DNA from: Belliella baltica DSM 15883
Lineage (GTDB): Bacteria > Bacteroidota > Bacteroidia > Cytophagales > Cyclobacteriaceae
Length of the DNA: 64,000 bases
Assembly (NCBI RefSeq): GCF_000265405.1
Contig: NC_018010.1
Location: 1,488,001 to 1,552,000 of the forward strand
Direction: 5' to 3'
Within the stretch, counting starts at the first letter, position 1. Every line of letters begins with the position of its first letter. Of the stretch, positions 54,021-62,734 are shown piece by piece. The translations under genes and the position numbers were made by a program. Under the pieces are notes generated by a model, which saw only the letters and a program-made list of their open reading frames with translations, was not told where the DNA came from and did no database searches.

Positions 54021-56843
54021 TCAATTCCCATCAAAAGCTTCTCGCAAATACTTGGCCGTATAATTATCTTTCACTTCCATCAAAGCCTCCGGCGTACCTT
54101 CAAAGGTGATATTTCCACCTCTTTCTCCACCTTCCGGTCCAATATCAATCACCCAATCAGCAGATTTAATCACCTCAGTATTGTGCTCGATGATGATAAC
54201 TGTATGACCCTGATCAATCAATGCATTGATAGAATGGAGGAGTTTTTTGATGTCGTGGAAATGCAAACCCGTCGTAGGTTCATCGAAAATAAATAGAATA
54301 TGTTCTCCGGATTTATTTCCTCCTTTACCAAGGAAAGACGCTAATTTTACTCTTTGCGCTTCACCACCTGATAGGGTGTTAGAGGATTGTCCCATACCGA
54401 TGTAGCCAAGACCTACTTCTTGAAGTGGCTGAAGTTTATTGATGATTTGGTTTTTTCCTGCGAAAAATTCCATCGCCTCATCGATCGTCATATCAAGAAT
54501 ATCGGAGATATCTTTTTCTTTGTATTTAGCATCCAAAATCTCAGCTTTGAACCGTTTGCCTTTGCAAGATTCACAAGTGAGGTGAATGTCTGCCATAAAC
54601 TGCATTTCTACTGTTTGCGTACCCTCGCCCTGACAAGCTTCGCAGCGACCTCCATCGACATTGAAAGAGAAAAATGCTGGTTTGTAACCTCTTTGTTTGG
54701 AAACAGGGAGTTCGGAGAATAAAGCTCTTATCGCATCATAAGCTTTTACATAGGTTACAGGATTCGAACGGGAAGATTTTCCGATTGGATTTTGATCGAC
54801 AAATTCAATCTGAGTGATTTTCTTGTAATCCCCTTCTAGCTTGTCAAATTTCCCGGTTTCGTCGATGACGGTTCCATGGATTTTCCCCAAAGCAGGATAG
54901 AGTACTTTTTTGATCAAAGTTGACTTTCCCGATCCACTTACTCCTGTGACAACGGTAAGCGTGTTGAGAGGAAATTTAGTCGTGACGTTTTTAAGGTTGT
55001 TCTCTCGAGCACCTCTCACCACAATGCTGTCTCTCCACTTTCTATTTGCCTTTTTGATATTAATTTTTTCCTCACCTTTCAGGTACTTTGCTGTGTAGGT
55101 ATCCGAGCTGGCTAGCAATTCTTCTAGATTTCCCTGAAACATCAAATTACCTCCTTTTACTCCTGCATCAGGTCCAATATCAATGATCTCGTCGGCAGCT
55201 TTCATGATTTTTTCCTCGTGTTCTACCACGATGACCGTATTCCCCATGTCTCGTAAAGCCTTTAGCACTTCAATCAAGCGGTCTGTATCTCTAGGGTGAA
55301 GTCCTATGCTCGGTTCATCCAAAATGTACATAGAGCCCACCAAGGCCGAACCCAAAGATGTCGCCAATTTGATTCTCTGAAACTCACCTCCCGAGAGGGA
55401 AGAAGTCAGTCTATTGAGCGTGAGATAACCCAAACCCACTTTATCTATATATTCCAAGCGATTTAGAATCTCTTTCAAAAGGCGATTGGCTACTTTTTGC
55501 TCAGCAGGGCTGATGTCAAGGGTTTGAAAGAAAGGAAGTGCTTTTTCTATTGGCATCAAGACAATATCAGTGATAGAATGTCCGGCGATTTTGACATAAG
55601 AAGCATCTTTTCTTAAGCGAGTTCCTCTACAATCCGGGCAAGTGGTTCTCCCACGGAAGCGGGAAAGCATCACCCGATATTGAATCTTATGTGTTTTACT
55701 TTCTAATTCCTTGAAAAATTCATTCAAACCTTTGAAGTGTGAATTCCCTGTCCAAAGCAATTCTTGCTCTGCTTCAGTAAGATCTTCGTAAGCACGGTGA
55801 ATAGGGAAATCAAAGTAAATACCTTTTTTAACCAAAGGTTCGAGCCATTTGCCAGTCGTTTCACCTCTCCAAGGGGCAATTGCCCCTTCATATACAGAAA
55901 GTGATTTGTCAGGGATAACCAAATCAGGATCAAGTCCCAATACAGAACCAAACCCTTCGCAAGTTCGACACGCTCCATACGGATTGTTGAAGCTGAAGAA
56001 ATTTACTGAAGGCAGTTCGAACAAGATATCGTCTAGTTCAAATTTATCAGAAAAGGTCCTTTTATCCTTTTCAGGAATCATAATGGTACATTCGCCATGT
56101 CCTTCAAAAAAGGCAGTTTGCACGGAATCAGCAATCCTAAATTGATTGTCTTCGTCTTCTTTTTGTACAGTTGCTCTGTCAATCAAAATTTCATAATGCC
56201 CTTTTGGCATTTTCTTTTCAATGACGAGATCCTCGACAAAATAAGCTTCTCCATCGATCAGGATTCGAGTGAAACCTTTTTGTAGAAAAAGTTCTAACTC
56301 TTGTTTGATAGATCGATCATTTAAGATCTGCAAGGGACAAGAAATCATCACCCTGTCGCCTTCTTCGAAAGAATGAATAAAATCCACCACATCGGTCACC
56401 GTATGATGCTTCACTTCTTCGCCACTGACTGGAGAAAAAGTTCTCCCAATTCTACTAAAAAGCAATTTGAGGTAATCGTAAATCTCTGTGGTCGTACCGA
56501 CTGTGGATCGCGGATTTTTGGTACTTACCTTTTGTTGTATCGCGATGGCAGGGGAGACACCTTTGATGTATTCCACATCCGGTTTTTCCATTCTGCCGAG
56601 AAACTGTCTTGCATAGGAACTCAAACTCTCCACATACATTCTTTGGCCTTCGGCAAAAAGTGTGTCAAAAGCCAAAGAGGATTTTCCAGATCCCGAAAGT
56701 CCTGTGACCACCACCAATTTATTCCTTGGAATGGCTACGCTGAGGCTTTTCAGATTGTTTACCTTGGCATTTTTGATGATAATATATTCCTTGGGATCAA
56801 GGTCGTCTATAGAAATTTTCTGAACAGTGTGGCTTGAATTCAT
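54021..56843 (-). CDS. uvrA: Excinuclease ABC subunit A
   Basis: A damage-recognition ATPase of nucleotide excision repair, about 940 residues. There are two ABC modules: Walker [11 protein letters not shown] near the N-terminus and [10 protein letters not shown] near 650, each with an ABC signature ([26 protein letters not shown]) and Walker B ([18 protein letters not shown]). Zinc fingers are at [14 protein letters not shown] and [17 protein letters not shown]. The ATG at 56843 is preferred over an upstream TTG. It is divergent from slyD. Confidence 0.96.
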   Translation of the reverse strand: MNSSHTVQKISIDDLDPKEYIIIKNAKVNNLKSLSVAIPRNKLVVVTGLSGSGKSSLAFDTLFAEGQRMYVESLSSYARQFLGRMEKPDVEYIKGVSPAIAIQQKVSTKNPRSTVGTTTEIYDYLKLLFSRIGRTFSPVSGEEVKHHTVTDVVDFIHSFEEGDRVMISCPLQILNDRSIKQELELFLQKGFTRILIDGEAYFVEDLVIEKKMPKGHYEILIDRATVQKEDEDNQFRIADSVQTAFFEGHGECTIMIPEKDKRTFSDKFELDDILFELPSVNFFSFNNPYGACRTCEGFGSVLGLDPDLVIPDKSLSVYEGAIAPWRGETTGKWLEPLVKKGIYFDFPIHRAYEDLTEAEQELLWTGNSHFKGLNEFFKELESKTHKIQYRVMLSRFRGRTTCPDCRGTRLRKDASYVKIAGHSITDIVLMPIEKALPFFQTLDISPAEQKVANRLLKEILNRLEYIDKVGLGYLTLNRLTSSLSGGEFQRIKLATSLGSALVGSMYILDEPSIGLHPRDTDRLIEVLKALRDMGNTVIVVEHEEKIMKAADEIIDIGPDAGVKGGNLMFQGNLEELLASSDTYTAKYLKGEEKINIKKANRKWRDSIVVRGARENNLKNVTTKFPLNTLTVVTGVSGSGKSTLIKKVLYPALGKIHGTVIDETGKFDKLEGDYKKITQIEFVDQNPIGKSSRSNPVTYVKAYDAIRALFSELPVSKQRGYKPAFFSFNVDGGRCEACQGEGTQTVEMQFMADIHLTCESCKGKRFKAEILDAKYKEKDISDILDMTIDEAMEFFAGKNQIINKLQPLQEVGLGYIGMGQSSNTLSGGEAQRVKLASFLGKGGNKSGEHILFIFDEPTTGLHFHDIKKLLHSINALIDQGHTVIIIEHNTEVIKSADWVIDIGPEGGERGGNITFEGTPEALMEVKDNYTAKYLREAFDGN

Positions 56844-56894
56844 AAAGCGCAATTTACCCAACTAACCTGTATAATGATAATTTGTTGGAGATTT

Positions 56895-56902
56895 TAGCTT
56901 TG
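56895..56902 (+). promoter_or_regulatory. Putative -7 element for slyD
   Basis: TAGCTTTG fits TAnnTTTG, 77 bp before the slyD ATG. The nearest TTTG upstream is too close (10 bp) to be the -33 box. Confidence 0.4.
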
Positions 56903-56978
56903 TATTTTCCATAAAATCGAATTTTACTCTTAGAATTTTGTTTTCTTTGGATTAGGGAAAGTCAACCAGTCAATCAAA

Positions 56979-57491
56979 ATGAAAGCAGAGAAAAATAAAG
57001 TAGTAGCAGTGAGCTACGAACTCCATGTAGATGATGGAGAAAATGGGAAAGAGTTTTTTGAGAAAGTAGAAAAAGACAAACCATTCCAATTTCTGTTTGG
57101 AACAGGGCATGTTTTGCCAGCCTTGGAGGCTGCGATGGAAGGAAAAGCAGCAGGCGAGAGTTTTGAGGTATTTATAGACTTTGAAAATGCTTATGGAGAT
57201 TACGATGAAAGCAAAAAAGCGATCGTACCAAAATCCAATTTCAAGGATAATGGCAAAAAGAATGCAGATATGCTCAAAGTAGGGAAAGTCATTCCTATGA
57301 AAGATGACCAAGGAAACCAACTTCGTGGAGAAATCACTAAGATTGATTATAAGGGAGTTCACATGGATTTCAATTCACCTTTAGCAGGTTTAGATCTTTA
57401 TTTCAAAGGAGAAATTATCTCCATCCGAGAAGCCGATCCAGAAGAAATCGACCATGGACACGTTCACGGACCCGGCGGACATCAACACTAG
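56979..57491 (+). CDS. slyD: FKBP-type peptidyl-prolyl isomerase, SlyD-like
   Basis: A 170-residue SlyD-type chaperone/isomerase. The FKBP core is split by an insert-in-flap domain: VSYELHVDDGENG and FLFGTGHVLPALEAAMEGK form the first part, then NAYGDYDESKKAIVPKSNF enters the insert (about 70-120), and the core closes with GLDLYFKGEIISIREA. The C-terminus HGHVHGPGGHQH is a histidine-rich metal-binding tail, as in E. coli SlyD (nickel delivery). A heptad tract begins directly after the stop. Confidence 0.93.
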   Translation: MKAEKNKVVAVSYELHVDDGENGKEFFEKVEKDKPFQFLFGTGHVLPALEAAMEGKAAGESFEVFIDFENAYGDYDESKKAIVPKSNFKDNGKKNADMLKVGKVIPMKDDQGNQLRGEITKIDYKGVHMDFNSPLAGLDLYFKGEIISIREADPEEIDHGHVHGPGGHQH

Positions 57492-57493
57492 TG

Positions 57494-57577
57494 GAGATTT
57501 GAGACGTTAGATATGAGACATTAGATTCAAGAAACAAGAAATTAGAAACAAGAAACAAGAAGCGAGAGTAGTGATTT
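57494..57577 (+). repeat. Degenerate heptanucleotide tract after slyD
   Basis: Twelve consecutive 7-mers: GAGATTT, GAGACGT, TAGATAT, GAGACAT, TAGATTC, AAGAAAC, AAGAAAT, TAGAAAC, AAGAAAC, AAGAAGC, GAGAGTA, GTGATTT. Nearly every unit has the form nAGAnnn. It starts two bases after the slyD stop. Confidence 0.75.
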
Positions 57578-57600
57578 TAGAAAATGACGAATAGACAAAT

Positions 57601-57675
57601 AAAAACCACGAAGTGGTTAAACTTTGAATACTTGTCGGCCGTGGCTGAACCCCGTATGAAATGCGGGGAATAAAG
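57601..57675. repeat. Hairpin-forming dispersed-type repeat
   Basis: Two short hairpins: AACCACGAAGTGGTT at 57604-57618 and CCCCGTATGAAATGCGGGG at 57650-57668. This looks like a small palindromic element of repetitive type, but only one copy is in the window. There is no coding potential. Confidence 0.5.
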
Positions 57676-57849
57676 GTGATAGTAAAGAAACAACAAAACT
57701 GAAAGGGTTGAACTTCTCTATTTGAAACAAAAAAGTGTCAACTATTTTCAGGATCTAACTAAGTATTCTTCAGCTCAATTTCTCCCAATTTTGCAATTTT
57801 GTAATCCGCCATGGCGGACAAGTTCTTTCAATTTTACAATAACTCATTC

Positions 57850-57919
57850 CAAGAATCTCCAATCCACCATTAACTCAATCAACTATTCTCTAATCAACTA
57901 ATCCCTAATCAACCATCCC
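57850..57919 (+). repeat. Degenerate heptanucleotide tract before the thioredoxin gene
   Basis: Units TCAATCA, ACTATTC, TCTAATC, AACTAAT, CCCTAAT, CAACCAT lead to the start codon at 57920. This is the CTAA/TCTAA pre-start type, matching the tract before radA. Confidence 0.6.
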
Positions 57920-58228
57920 ATGGCCAAGAAAAAATTCAAAGATGTAATTCAGAAAAGTGAAGAAGCGATTTTGGTGGATTTCTATGCGGATTGGTGTGGG
58001 CCTTGTCAGACGATGAATCCCGTGCTCGATGAAGTGATTGATGAATTGGATGGGAAAATCAAGCTATTCAAACTCAATATCGACAAAAATCCACAAGCAG
58101 CGCAACAGTTTGGAGTGCGCTCTATTCCTCATTATATTTTATTCAAAAGAGGCAAAATCCTCTGGAGAAAAGGAGGCTACATGACCAAAAGAGATTTGTT
58201 ACAGGCGATGAAAGGCTTTGTGGGATGA
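57920..58228 (+). CDS. Thioredoxin-fold protein (full-length copy)
   Basis: A 102-residue thioredoxin with the active site FYADWCGPCQTMNP near residues 22-35 and the cis-Pro in RSIPHYILFKRG. It is a cytoplasmic disulfide reductase (no signal peptide). Its last 281 bp (57948-58228) are repeated almost exactly at 60308-60588, with about ten mismatches that are mostly synonymous. The two copies flank a three-gene cassette on the opposite strand. Confidence 0.92.
   Translation: MAKKKFKDVIQKSEEAILVDFYADWCGPCQTMNPVLDEVIDELDGKIKLFKLNIDKNPQAAQQFGVRSIPHYILFKRGKILWRKGGYMTKRDLLQAMKGFVG
57948..58228 (+). repeat. 281-bp direct repeat, left copy (thioredoxin gene 3' part)
   Basis: Aligned base for base with 60308-60588 at a constant offset of 2360 with no gaps. 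I count about ten mismatches, roughly 96% identity. Homology stops at the stop codon on one side and 28 bp after the start codon on the other. Confidence 0.9.
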
Positions 58229-58274
58229 GTATAATTTATTTTAGGATTTAAATATAATCTAGATCGTTTGTTAA

Positions 58275-58685
58275 CTATTTCAAATGACTTTTTAACCCCT
58301 CCCAATCTTGAATTTTTATTTTTTTTGAGTTTTGATGCTGAATTAATGCGAGTTCATCTTCAACTGAAATATATTTTTCATCAATTAAGACTTTGGCAGA
58401 GTCAAATATTACAGGAATTGTTAATCCTAAACCCGAAATTTGGTTCAGAAACGTTTTTTTACTAGGGCTAATTATTAGAAAAGCTCCACTTTCGAGATTT
58501 TCTTTAGCTATTTCTTCAAGAAAAGTATTTAAACATGTTTTACACGTAGAAGCATTGATGACTAATATCCAATCTACTGAATCAGGTATTTGGAACTTAT
58601 TTTTCACCAAGTCAAATCTACTGTCTCGCATCGTACAAGCTGCTAAAGAAAGCATTAATATGCCCAATAAAAGAATCTGCTTCAT
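58275..58685 (-). CDS. CxxC (thioredoxin-like) lipoprotein of the cassette
   Basis: A 136-residue lipoprotein (lipobox LSLAACT). The mature part reads VDWILVINASTCKTCLNTFLEEIA, then IPVIFDSAK; the strand followed by C-x2-C at the helix start is that of a thioredoxin-like fold. It may act as an envelope disulfide reductase or isomerase for the Cys-rich peptide encoded in the same operon (inference). Its start overlaps the stop of the propeller gene by 4 nt. Confidence 0.7.
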   Translation of the reverse strand: MKQILLLGILMLSLAACTMRDSRFDLVKNKFQIPDSVDWILVINASTCKTCLNTFLEEIAKENLESGAFLIISPSKKTFLNQISGLGLTIPVIFDSAKVLIDEKYISVEDELALIQHQNSKKIKIQDWEGLKSHLK

Positions 58686-59824
58686 TCTTTAGGTTTTTTA
58701 AATTGAATGACCTTAAATTTCAAATAATCCTCATCAAACGAATCACTGTATTCTCTATTGGTAGGCAGGTACAATCCTTTTTTACCAACAAATGCATCAT
58801 AAGGGTCTGAAGAAAATTCTTTAAACGTATGCTCGCCAATGTATTCAAAGTTTTCATCCAACAAAAATATTTTATGATCAGGCCGAGTACTGTGTAATTT
58901 GGAGATTGGGATTGTAAATTGTTCTGGATCAACGGGCAAATCGTAAAATACATAGTACACCCTTCGATATTTGTCATAATGTATACTTCTAAATGCTCCT
59001 TTCCCAAGTTGTTTTATAGCCCCTTCATTCCCAGTAGGTCTTTGCTGAAATTTAATAAAATCTATTTTTTCAGGAGTTTTTAGATCAAGGATATTTAATA
59101 GTTGATTTTGATTTATTGAAAAAACTTGAATTTGAGCGTTTTCTTTAAAAACAGTAATTATAGAATCTCCTTTGGAAGTCCAGCTAAATTCTGGAGAAAT
59201 TTTTCCCTTATCCCAGAATCTTGAAGGCAAGCTTAAATTCTTCCATTGGATAGACATGTTTTTAAAATCTATTTCATAAACATGTCTAAAATTTGAAACT
59301 TCTTTAATGGGGGTTTCCCAGTACCTAGTTATAAACGGATATGCTCCATATATTTTATTTTTAAAAATAAAAAAAGGAAGCGCATTTGTCGATTCTATAG
59401 TTTGAATATATTGATCTTCACCGCTTACTATAAGTTCATTTATCTTATTTCCTGCATGGTCAAAAATAACCAAATGAGGAGGGTAGGTTGCAACTAAGAG
59501 GGTGTCTTTGTTATAAACATCAAATCCTTGAAGAAGTCCAATTCTATTGATTCCATCATGTGAAAATTTTATTTTCTTGATGTTCTTTTTAGTCTGCAGG
59601 TTGTAAATATTCATGGACATTTGCTGACTATGCATGGTATAGAGGAAAGTACCTGAGTCTGACTCTATCAATTGAGTACGAATAGTTAGAGGAGAAGTAA
59701 TACTATCGAGCTTTAATTGAATTTCTTCAATCACTTCATAGCTTAATTCTGTTTTTTCAAATTGTTTTTTTTCCTCACAAGAAAAAAAGATGAGCAAAAA
59801 ACTAAGGAAGAAAACGTGCTTCAT
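58682..59824 (-). CDS. Beta-propeller-like lipoprotein (DUF4221 / 6-bladed type)
   Basis: A 380-residue lipoprotein (lipobox IFFSCEE). It contains repeated beta segments with FDVYNKDTLLVATYPPHLVIFDHAGNK and IFLLDENFEYIGEHTF, in the style of DUF4221 or Bacteroidota 6-bladed propeller proteins. It is probably a surface or periplasmic binding protein. It is the middle gene of the cassette, downstream of the small peptide gene and a hairpin attenuator. The exact family name is uncertain. Confidence 0.65.
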   Translation of the reverse strand: MKHVFFLSFLLIFFSCEEKKQFEKTELSYEVIEEIQLKLDSITSPLTIRTQLIESDSGTFLYTMHSQQMSMNIYNLQTKKNIKKIKFSHDGINRIGLLQGFDVYNKDTLLVATYPPHLVIFDHAGNKINELIVSGEDQYIQTIESTNALPFFIFKNKIYGAYPFITRYWETPIKEVSNFRHVYEIDFKNMSIQWKNLSLPSRFWDKGKISPEFSWTSKGDSIITVFKENAQIQVFSINQNQLLNILDLKTPEKIDFIKFQQRPTGNEGAIKQLGKGAFRSIHYDKYRRVYYVFYDLPVDPEQFTIPISKLHSTRPDHKIFLLDENFEYIGEHTFKEFSSDPYDAFVGKKGLYLPTNREYSDSFDEDYLKFKVIQFKKPKE

Positions 59825-59850
59825 TATTAGGGGAATAATTGACTGAGAAA

Positions 59851-59890
59851 TTAAAAAGAACCTGGAAGATTAAAGATGTATAATCTTCCA
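59851..59890 (-). terminator. Hairpin attenuator between peptide and propeller genes
   Basis: TGGAAGATTA (59863-59872 by plus coordinates) pairs perfectly with TAATCTTCCA (59881-59890). On the minus strand it is followed by TTCTTTTT. Placed 12 nt after the peptide gene, it should stop much of the transcription there, giving more peptide than downstream proteins. Confidence 0.7.
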
Positions 59891-59902
59891 AGTATAACAT
59901 GT

Positions 59903-60097
59903 TTATTGAATCGCTCCTATTTCACTTTCACAAACACATGTGTTTGTTTCGACTGGTTTGACACATCTTTTCCCATCATCTTGGCATGTAGGAATTGAAC
60001 GTTGCGCTTCGGCTGAGTTATTACCTAAAAAACTTATCCCAACAAGTGATAGCGCTGTTAGGGAACCTGCAATTGTTAAAATTTTGATTTTTTTCAT
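59903..60097 (-). CDS. Small secreted Cys-rich peptide (NVEALA-like)
   Basis: A 64-residue protein. An N-terminal signal segment (KKIKILTIAGSLTALSLVGISFLG) is followed by NNSAEAQ and a short mature part with four cysteines (residues 38, 45, 54, 56). The pattern resembles NVEALA-family peptides of Bacteroidota, which lie next to 6-bladed propeller genes, although the literal NVEALA motif is not conserved (NSAEAQ instead). Function is unknown. It is the first gene of the cassette. Confidence 0.6.
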   Translation of the reverse strand: MKKIKILTIAGSLTALSLVGISFLGNNSAEAQRSIPTCQDDGKRCVKPVETNTCVCESEIGAIQ

Positions 60098-60138
60098 TTG
60101 TTATAAATTTAGTCGTTAATAATTAATCTCAGGTAATA

Positions 60139-60159
60139 ATATATATATATATATATATA
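60139..60159. repeat. AT dinucleotide microsatellite
   Basis: Twenty-one bases of strict A/T alternation lie 42-62 bp upstream of the peptide gene start on the minus strand. Slippage here would alter promoter spacing or leader length. Confidence 0.85.
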
Positions 60160-60307
60160 AGCAAATATTTTGTAGTAAAAGATTTAAAAAAGTGAAATCT
60201 ATTCTTATTTAAGTTAGAAAAAAATTGAGTGTTAAGCTTTGTGTTTTGGTGACAAAAAGCGTAACAGTTAGGAAACTGTTTTCAATTATATTTTTGACAT
60301 TTAATTC

Positions 60308-60588
60308 TTCAGAAAAGAGAGGAAGCCATTTTGGTGGATTTTTATGCGGATTGGTGTGGGCCTTGTCAGACGATGAATCCCGTGCTCGATGAAGTGATTG
60401 CTGAATTGGATGGAAAAATCAAGCTGTTCAAACTCAATATTGACAAAAATCCACAAGCAGCGCAACAGTTTGGAGTGCGCTCTATTCCTCATTATATCTT
60501 ATTCAAAAGAGGCAAAATCCTATGGAGAAAAGGAGGCTACATGACCAAAAGAGATTTGTTACAGGCGATGAAAGGCTTTGTGGGATGA
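60308..60588 (+). pseudogene. Second thioredoxin copy, 5' end missing (right direct repeat)
   Basis: This copy of the thioredoxin gene lacks the first nine codons, including the ATG. The frame is open from a stop at 60295, but no ATG precedes the active site; the only usable starts are a TTG or GTG at 60331/60334, which would remove part of the first strand. In the 86 shared codons from there I see one amino-acid change (Asp to Ala) and six silent changes, so the copy was under selection before losing its start or was imported from a related strain. Confidence 0.8.
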
Positions 60589-60667
60589 GAGGAAGTTGTG
60601 ACTTGTAAATACCGACAATATTGAAGGATCTCTGTCAATATGTTTTTTAAAATTGAAATAAATTAAG

Positions 60668-60788
60668 ATGTCAGGGCTAAAGCCCCTTCTGGAAAAAAAA
60701 TCTTCGTCCTACGAAGATATCAGAGCTACGCTCCTCTTCCATTAGGTTATGTGATAATTCTATGATGATGATAGGGCTAACGCCCTCT
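60668..60788. repeat. Dispersed GGGGCGTAGCCCTGATATC element, copy 2
   Basis: Contains GATGTCAGGGCTAAAGCCCC and CTACGAAGATATCAGAGCTA units plus AGGGCTAACGCCCT. It matches the element at 9811-9890 in opposite orientation. An internal hairpin, ATCTTCGT-CCT-ACGAAGAT, lies at 60700-60718. The region 60589-60964 has no gene. Confidence 0.65.
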
Positions 60789-60856
60789 GCGATTCACTCC
60801 TAGTTTTTTTTGTAATCATTTAACCATTTGTTTATGGTTTCTCGAAACTCATTCAC

Positions 60857-60895
60857 ACAAAAAAACCTCCCCTAAATTTTTCTAGAGGAGGTTTT
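60857..60895 (-). terminator. Terminator of the M14 operon
   Basis: AAAACCTCC (60862-60870) pairs with GGAGGTTTT (60887-60895). On minus the hairpin is followed by TTTTTTT. Confidence 0.82.
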
Positions 60896-60904
60896 AATAT
60901 ATTT

Positions 60905-60964
60905 AATCTGTTTACTGATAAATAATTCACTAATCACCAGTAACTAATAACAAATTCACTAAAC
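60905..60964 (-). repeat. Degenerate heptanucleotide tract after the M14 gene
   Basis: On the minus strand after the stop, 7-mers such as GTGAATT, TGTTATT, AGTTACT, GGTGATT, AGTGAAT recur. Confidence 0.5.
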
Positions 60965-62713
60965 TCACTTCTTCCAACTCGCTTTCCCACCTTTGGCTGA
61001 ATCCACAGTGATGCTGTAGTTTCCACCTCCGGTTACAATCCATCTAACTTTTACTGCTCCCATTCCAGTGATATTAGCTACTGAAATTTTCTCAGGATTA
61101 ACTTTTTGTTCTGTTACTCGGTTGAAGTCTTCATTCTCCACAATAAAACCTGTAACTACCTTCGCTCCAGAAATGGTAACGTAATCAGGTCTTTCGATTT
61201 TGTATTTCAAATCCTGACTAGAGTGCGTAGGAATCAATCTTTCGTTATAGATTGTAGCAGTGATTTCTTTCAATCCACCACCCAAATCAACTTCTTTTAC
61301 ATCCATTACACTCAATTTTGGTGTATGGTAAGCATGAAGAATGGAGAAGGCTGCATTTCTATGCGCATCCTGCTCCAGCAAGAAACCTGGGTGTAACCTC
61401 CCGAAATTTTTCTTAAATCCACCGATTTCAACCGTTCCGAATTGTGGGTGTTCGTATTCTTTCCACTTCACAAATGCATCTCCGAATGTCAAATACTTGT
61501 CTACATCCATTTGCTCGTCTTGATTGCCTCTACCTGCATTTTTATGAAAATAAAGGTAAGAAGTCATCAATTCATTGGAATAAGTGAAGATCCCTCTGCC
61601 ACCATAGAACCAATCCAGCTGACCTCCAAATACAGAATAAAGATCTTTGTAAACTACCAAGTATCTATAGCCTGGCATAAATTCCTCACCTTTTTTGGCA
61701 ATAGCATCATAGATTCTTACATCACTGGAATTGTAAGTTCCCAAATCCTCTTCAGCTCCAGGACCTCTCAAGATCATTCCACCATAGTTGTGGTAAGATT
61801 GTGCTGCAGCGATATTTGGTCTCTTCATCACAAAGTCAACTACTGCACGGTTTTCAGGAACTGAGAATGGATATCTCAAGGCTCCACTTTGCACATAATC
61901 AGGTTGCCAATTCCAACCCCAATCTCTATTAGGATCATAATAGCCAATGCCATCACTGTTCACTCGGCCATCACCATCTCTGTCGAGACCTTCTTGACCG
62001 ATCATTTCATATTCTCCTTTTTCATCAATTCCAACTCGGATCAATTTTCTAGGATCCATTGGGTCTTTGATAAAATTACCTGTTGGAGATTTTCTGATCA
62101 TTTGTGTGATGTTGCCATCTCCATCCAAATCATCCATAGGATCTTCACCAAATTCGCCATCACCATTGTTGTCAAATACCATCATGCCTGATCTTGGAGT
62201 ATTTCCATTGTTAGGACCTGTCATGAAGTAATCATGGGCATCAGGATTGATCGTAGGAGCGAAGTAGAAAGTTTTGTCTTTTAACAATTCGGTGATAAAT
62301 TCTAACTCTCCATACATCTCCATCAAATACCAAGCAGTATAAAGTGTAAATTCTGTCCCTTGAATCTCATTGGAGTGAATATTACCATCAATCCACATCG
62401 CAGGCTTATCTTCAGCTTTTCCAGCTTTGAAGTCTGTTACAGTAAGAACCCAGATGTCATTGTTTTGGTAAGATTTTCCGATACTTTCCAGTTTCACCAA
62501 ATCAGGATGCTTGGCGACCATATCTCGCATGATTTCCAACAAAGCCTTGTTGGTGTGGTATCTATTCCAAGAAACTTGGACCTTAGGGTTGTGTGGGGTT
62601 CCGTTTGCACGGAAATAGCGTTCTGCCGCCACTTGAGCATCAGAAGTCTGTGTAGATCCAAAGCACATCGCAGCGCTGAGAGCCGTTGTATATATCCAGT
62701 TTTTGAATTTCAT
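60965..62713 (-). CDS. Secreted M14-family metallopeptidase with calcium-loop insert
   Basis: A 582-residue protein with a signal peptide (to DAQ near residue 27). Zinc ligands are HxxE in GNIHSNEIQGTE (about 112-116) and His in AAQSYHNYGG (about 308). The Arg-bearing PNRDWGWNW is present, and the candidate catalytic Glu is in FTYSNELMTS. Between these motifs an insert (about 180-265) carries EF-hand-like DxDxDG loops (DNNGDGEFGED, DLDGDGNIT, DRDGDGRVNSDG), suggesting calcium binding. A C-terminal beta domain follows. It is 21 nt downstream of a paralogous gene. Confidence 0.88.
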   Translation of the reverse strand: MKFKNWIYTTALSAAMCFGSTQTSDAQVAAERYFRANGTPHNPKVQVSWNRYHTNKALLEIMRDMVAKHPDLVKLESIGKSYQNNDIWVLTVTDFKAGKAEDKPAMWIDGNIHSNEIQGTEFTLYTAWYLMEMYGELEFITELLKDKTFYFAPTINPDAHDYFMTGPNNGNTPRSGMMVFDNNGDGEFGEDPMDDLDGDGNITQMIRKSPTGNFIKDPMDPRKLIRVGIDEKGEYEMIGQEGLDRDGDGRVNSDGIGYYDPNRDWGWNWQPDYVQSGALRYPFSVPENRAVVDFVMKRPNIAAAQSYHNYGGMILRGPGAEEDLGTYNSSDVRIYDAIAKKGEEFMPGYRYLVVYKDLYSVFGGQLDWFYGGRGIFTYSNELMTSYLYFHKNAGRGNQDEQMDVDKYLTFGDAFVKWKEYEHPQFGTVEIGGFKKNFGRLHPGFLLEQDAHRNAAFSILHAYHTPKLSVMDVKEVDLGGGLKEITATIYNERLIPTHSSQDLKYKIERPDYVTISGAKVVTGFIVENEDFNRVTEQKVNPEKISVANITGMGAVKVRWIVTGGGNYSITVDSAKGGKASWKK

Positions 62714-62734
62714 AATTTCAATTTTTCGATGTGA

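Noticed and set aside
60331..60588. Functional second thioredoxin starting at TTG/GTG
   Set aside because: It would lack the first beta strand, and no promoter or leader is visible; treated as a truncated copy, though translation from the alternative start is not excluded.
61106..62734. Several plus-strand ORFs opposite the M14 gene
   Set aside because: Shadow frames of a strongly conserved minus-strand peptidase; compositions are low-complexity Ile/His/Ser-rich.
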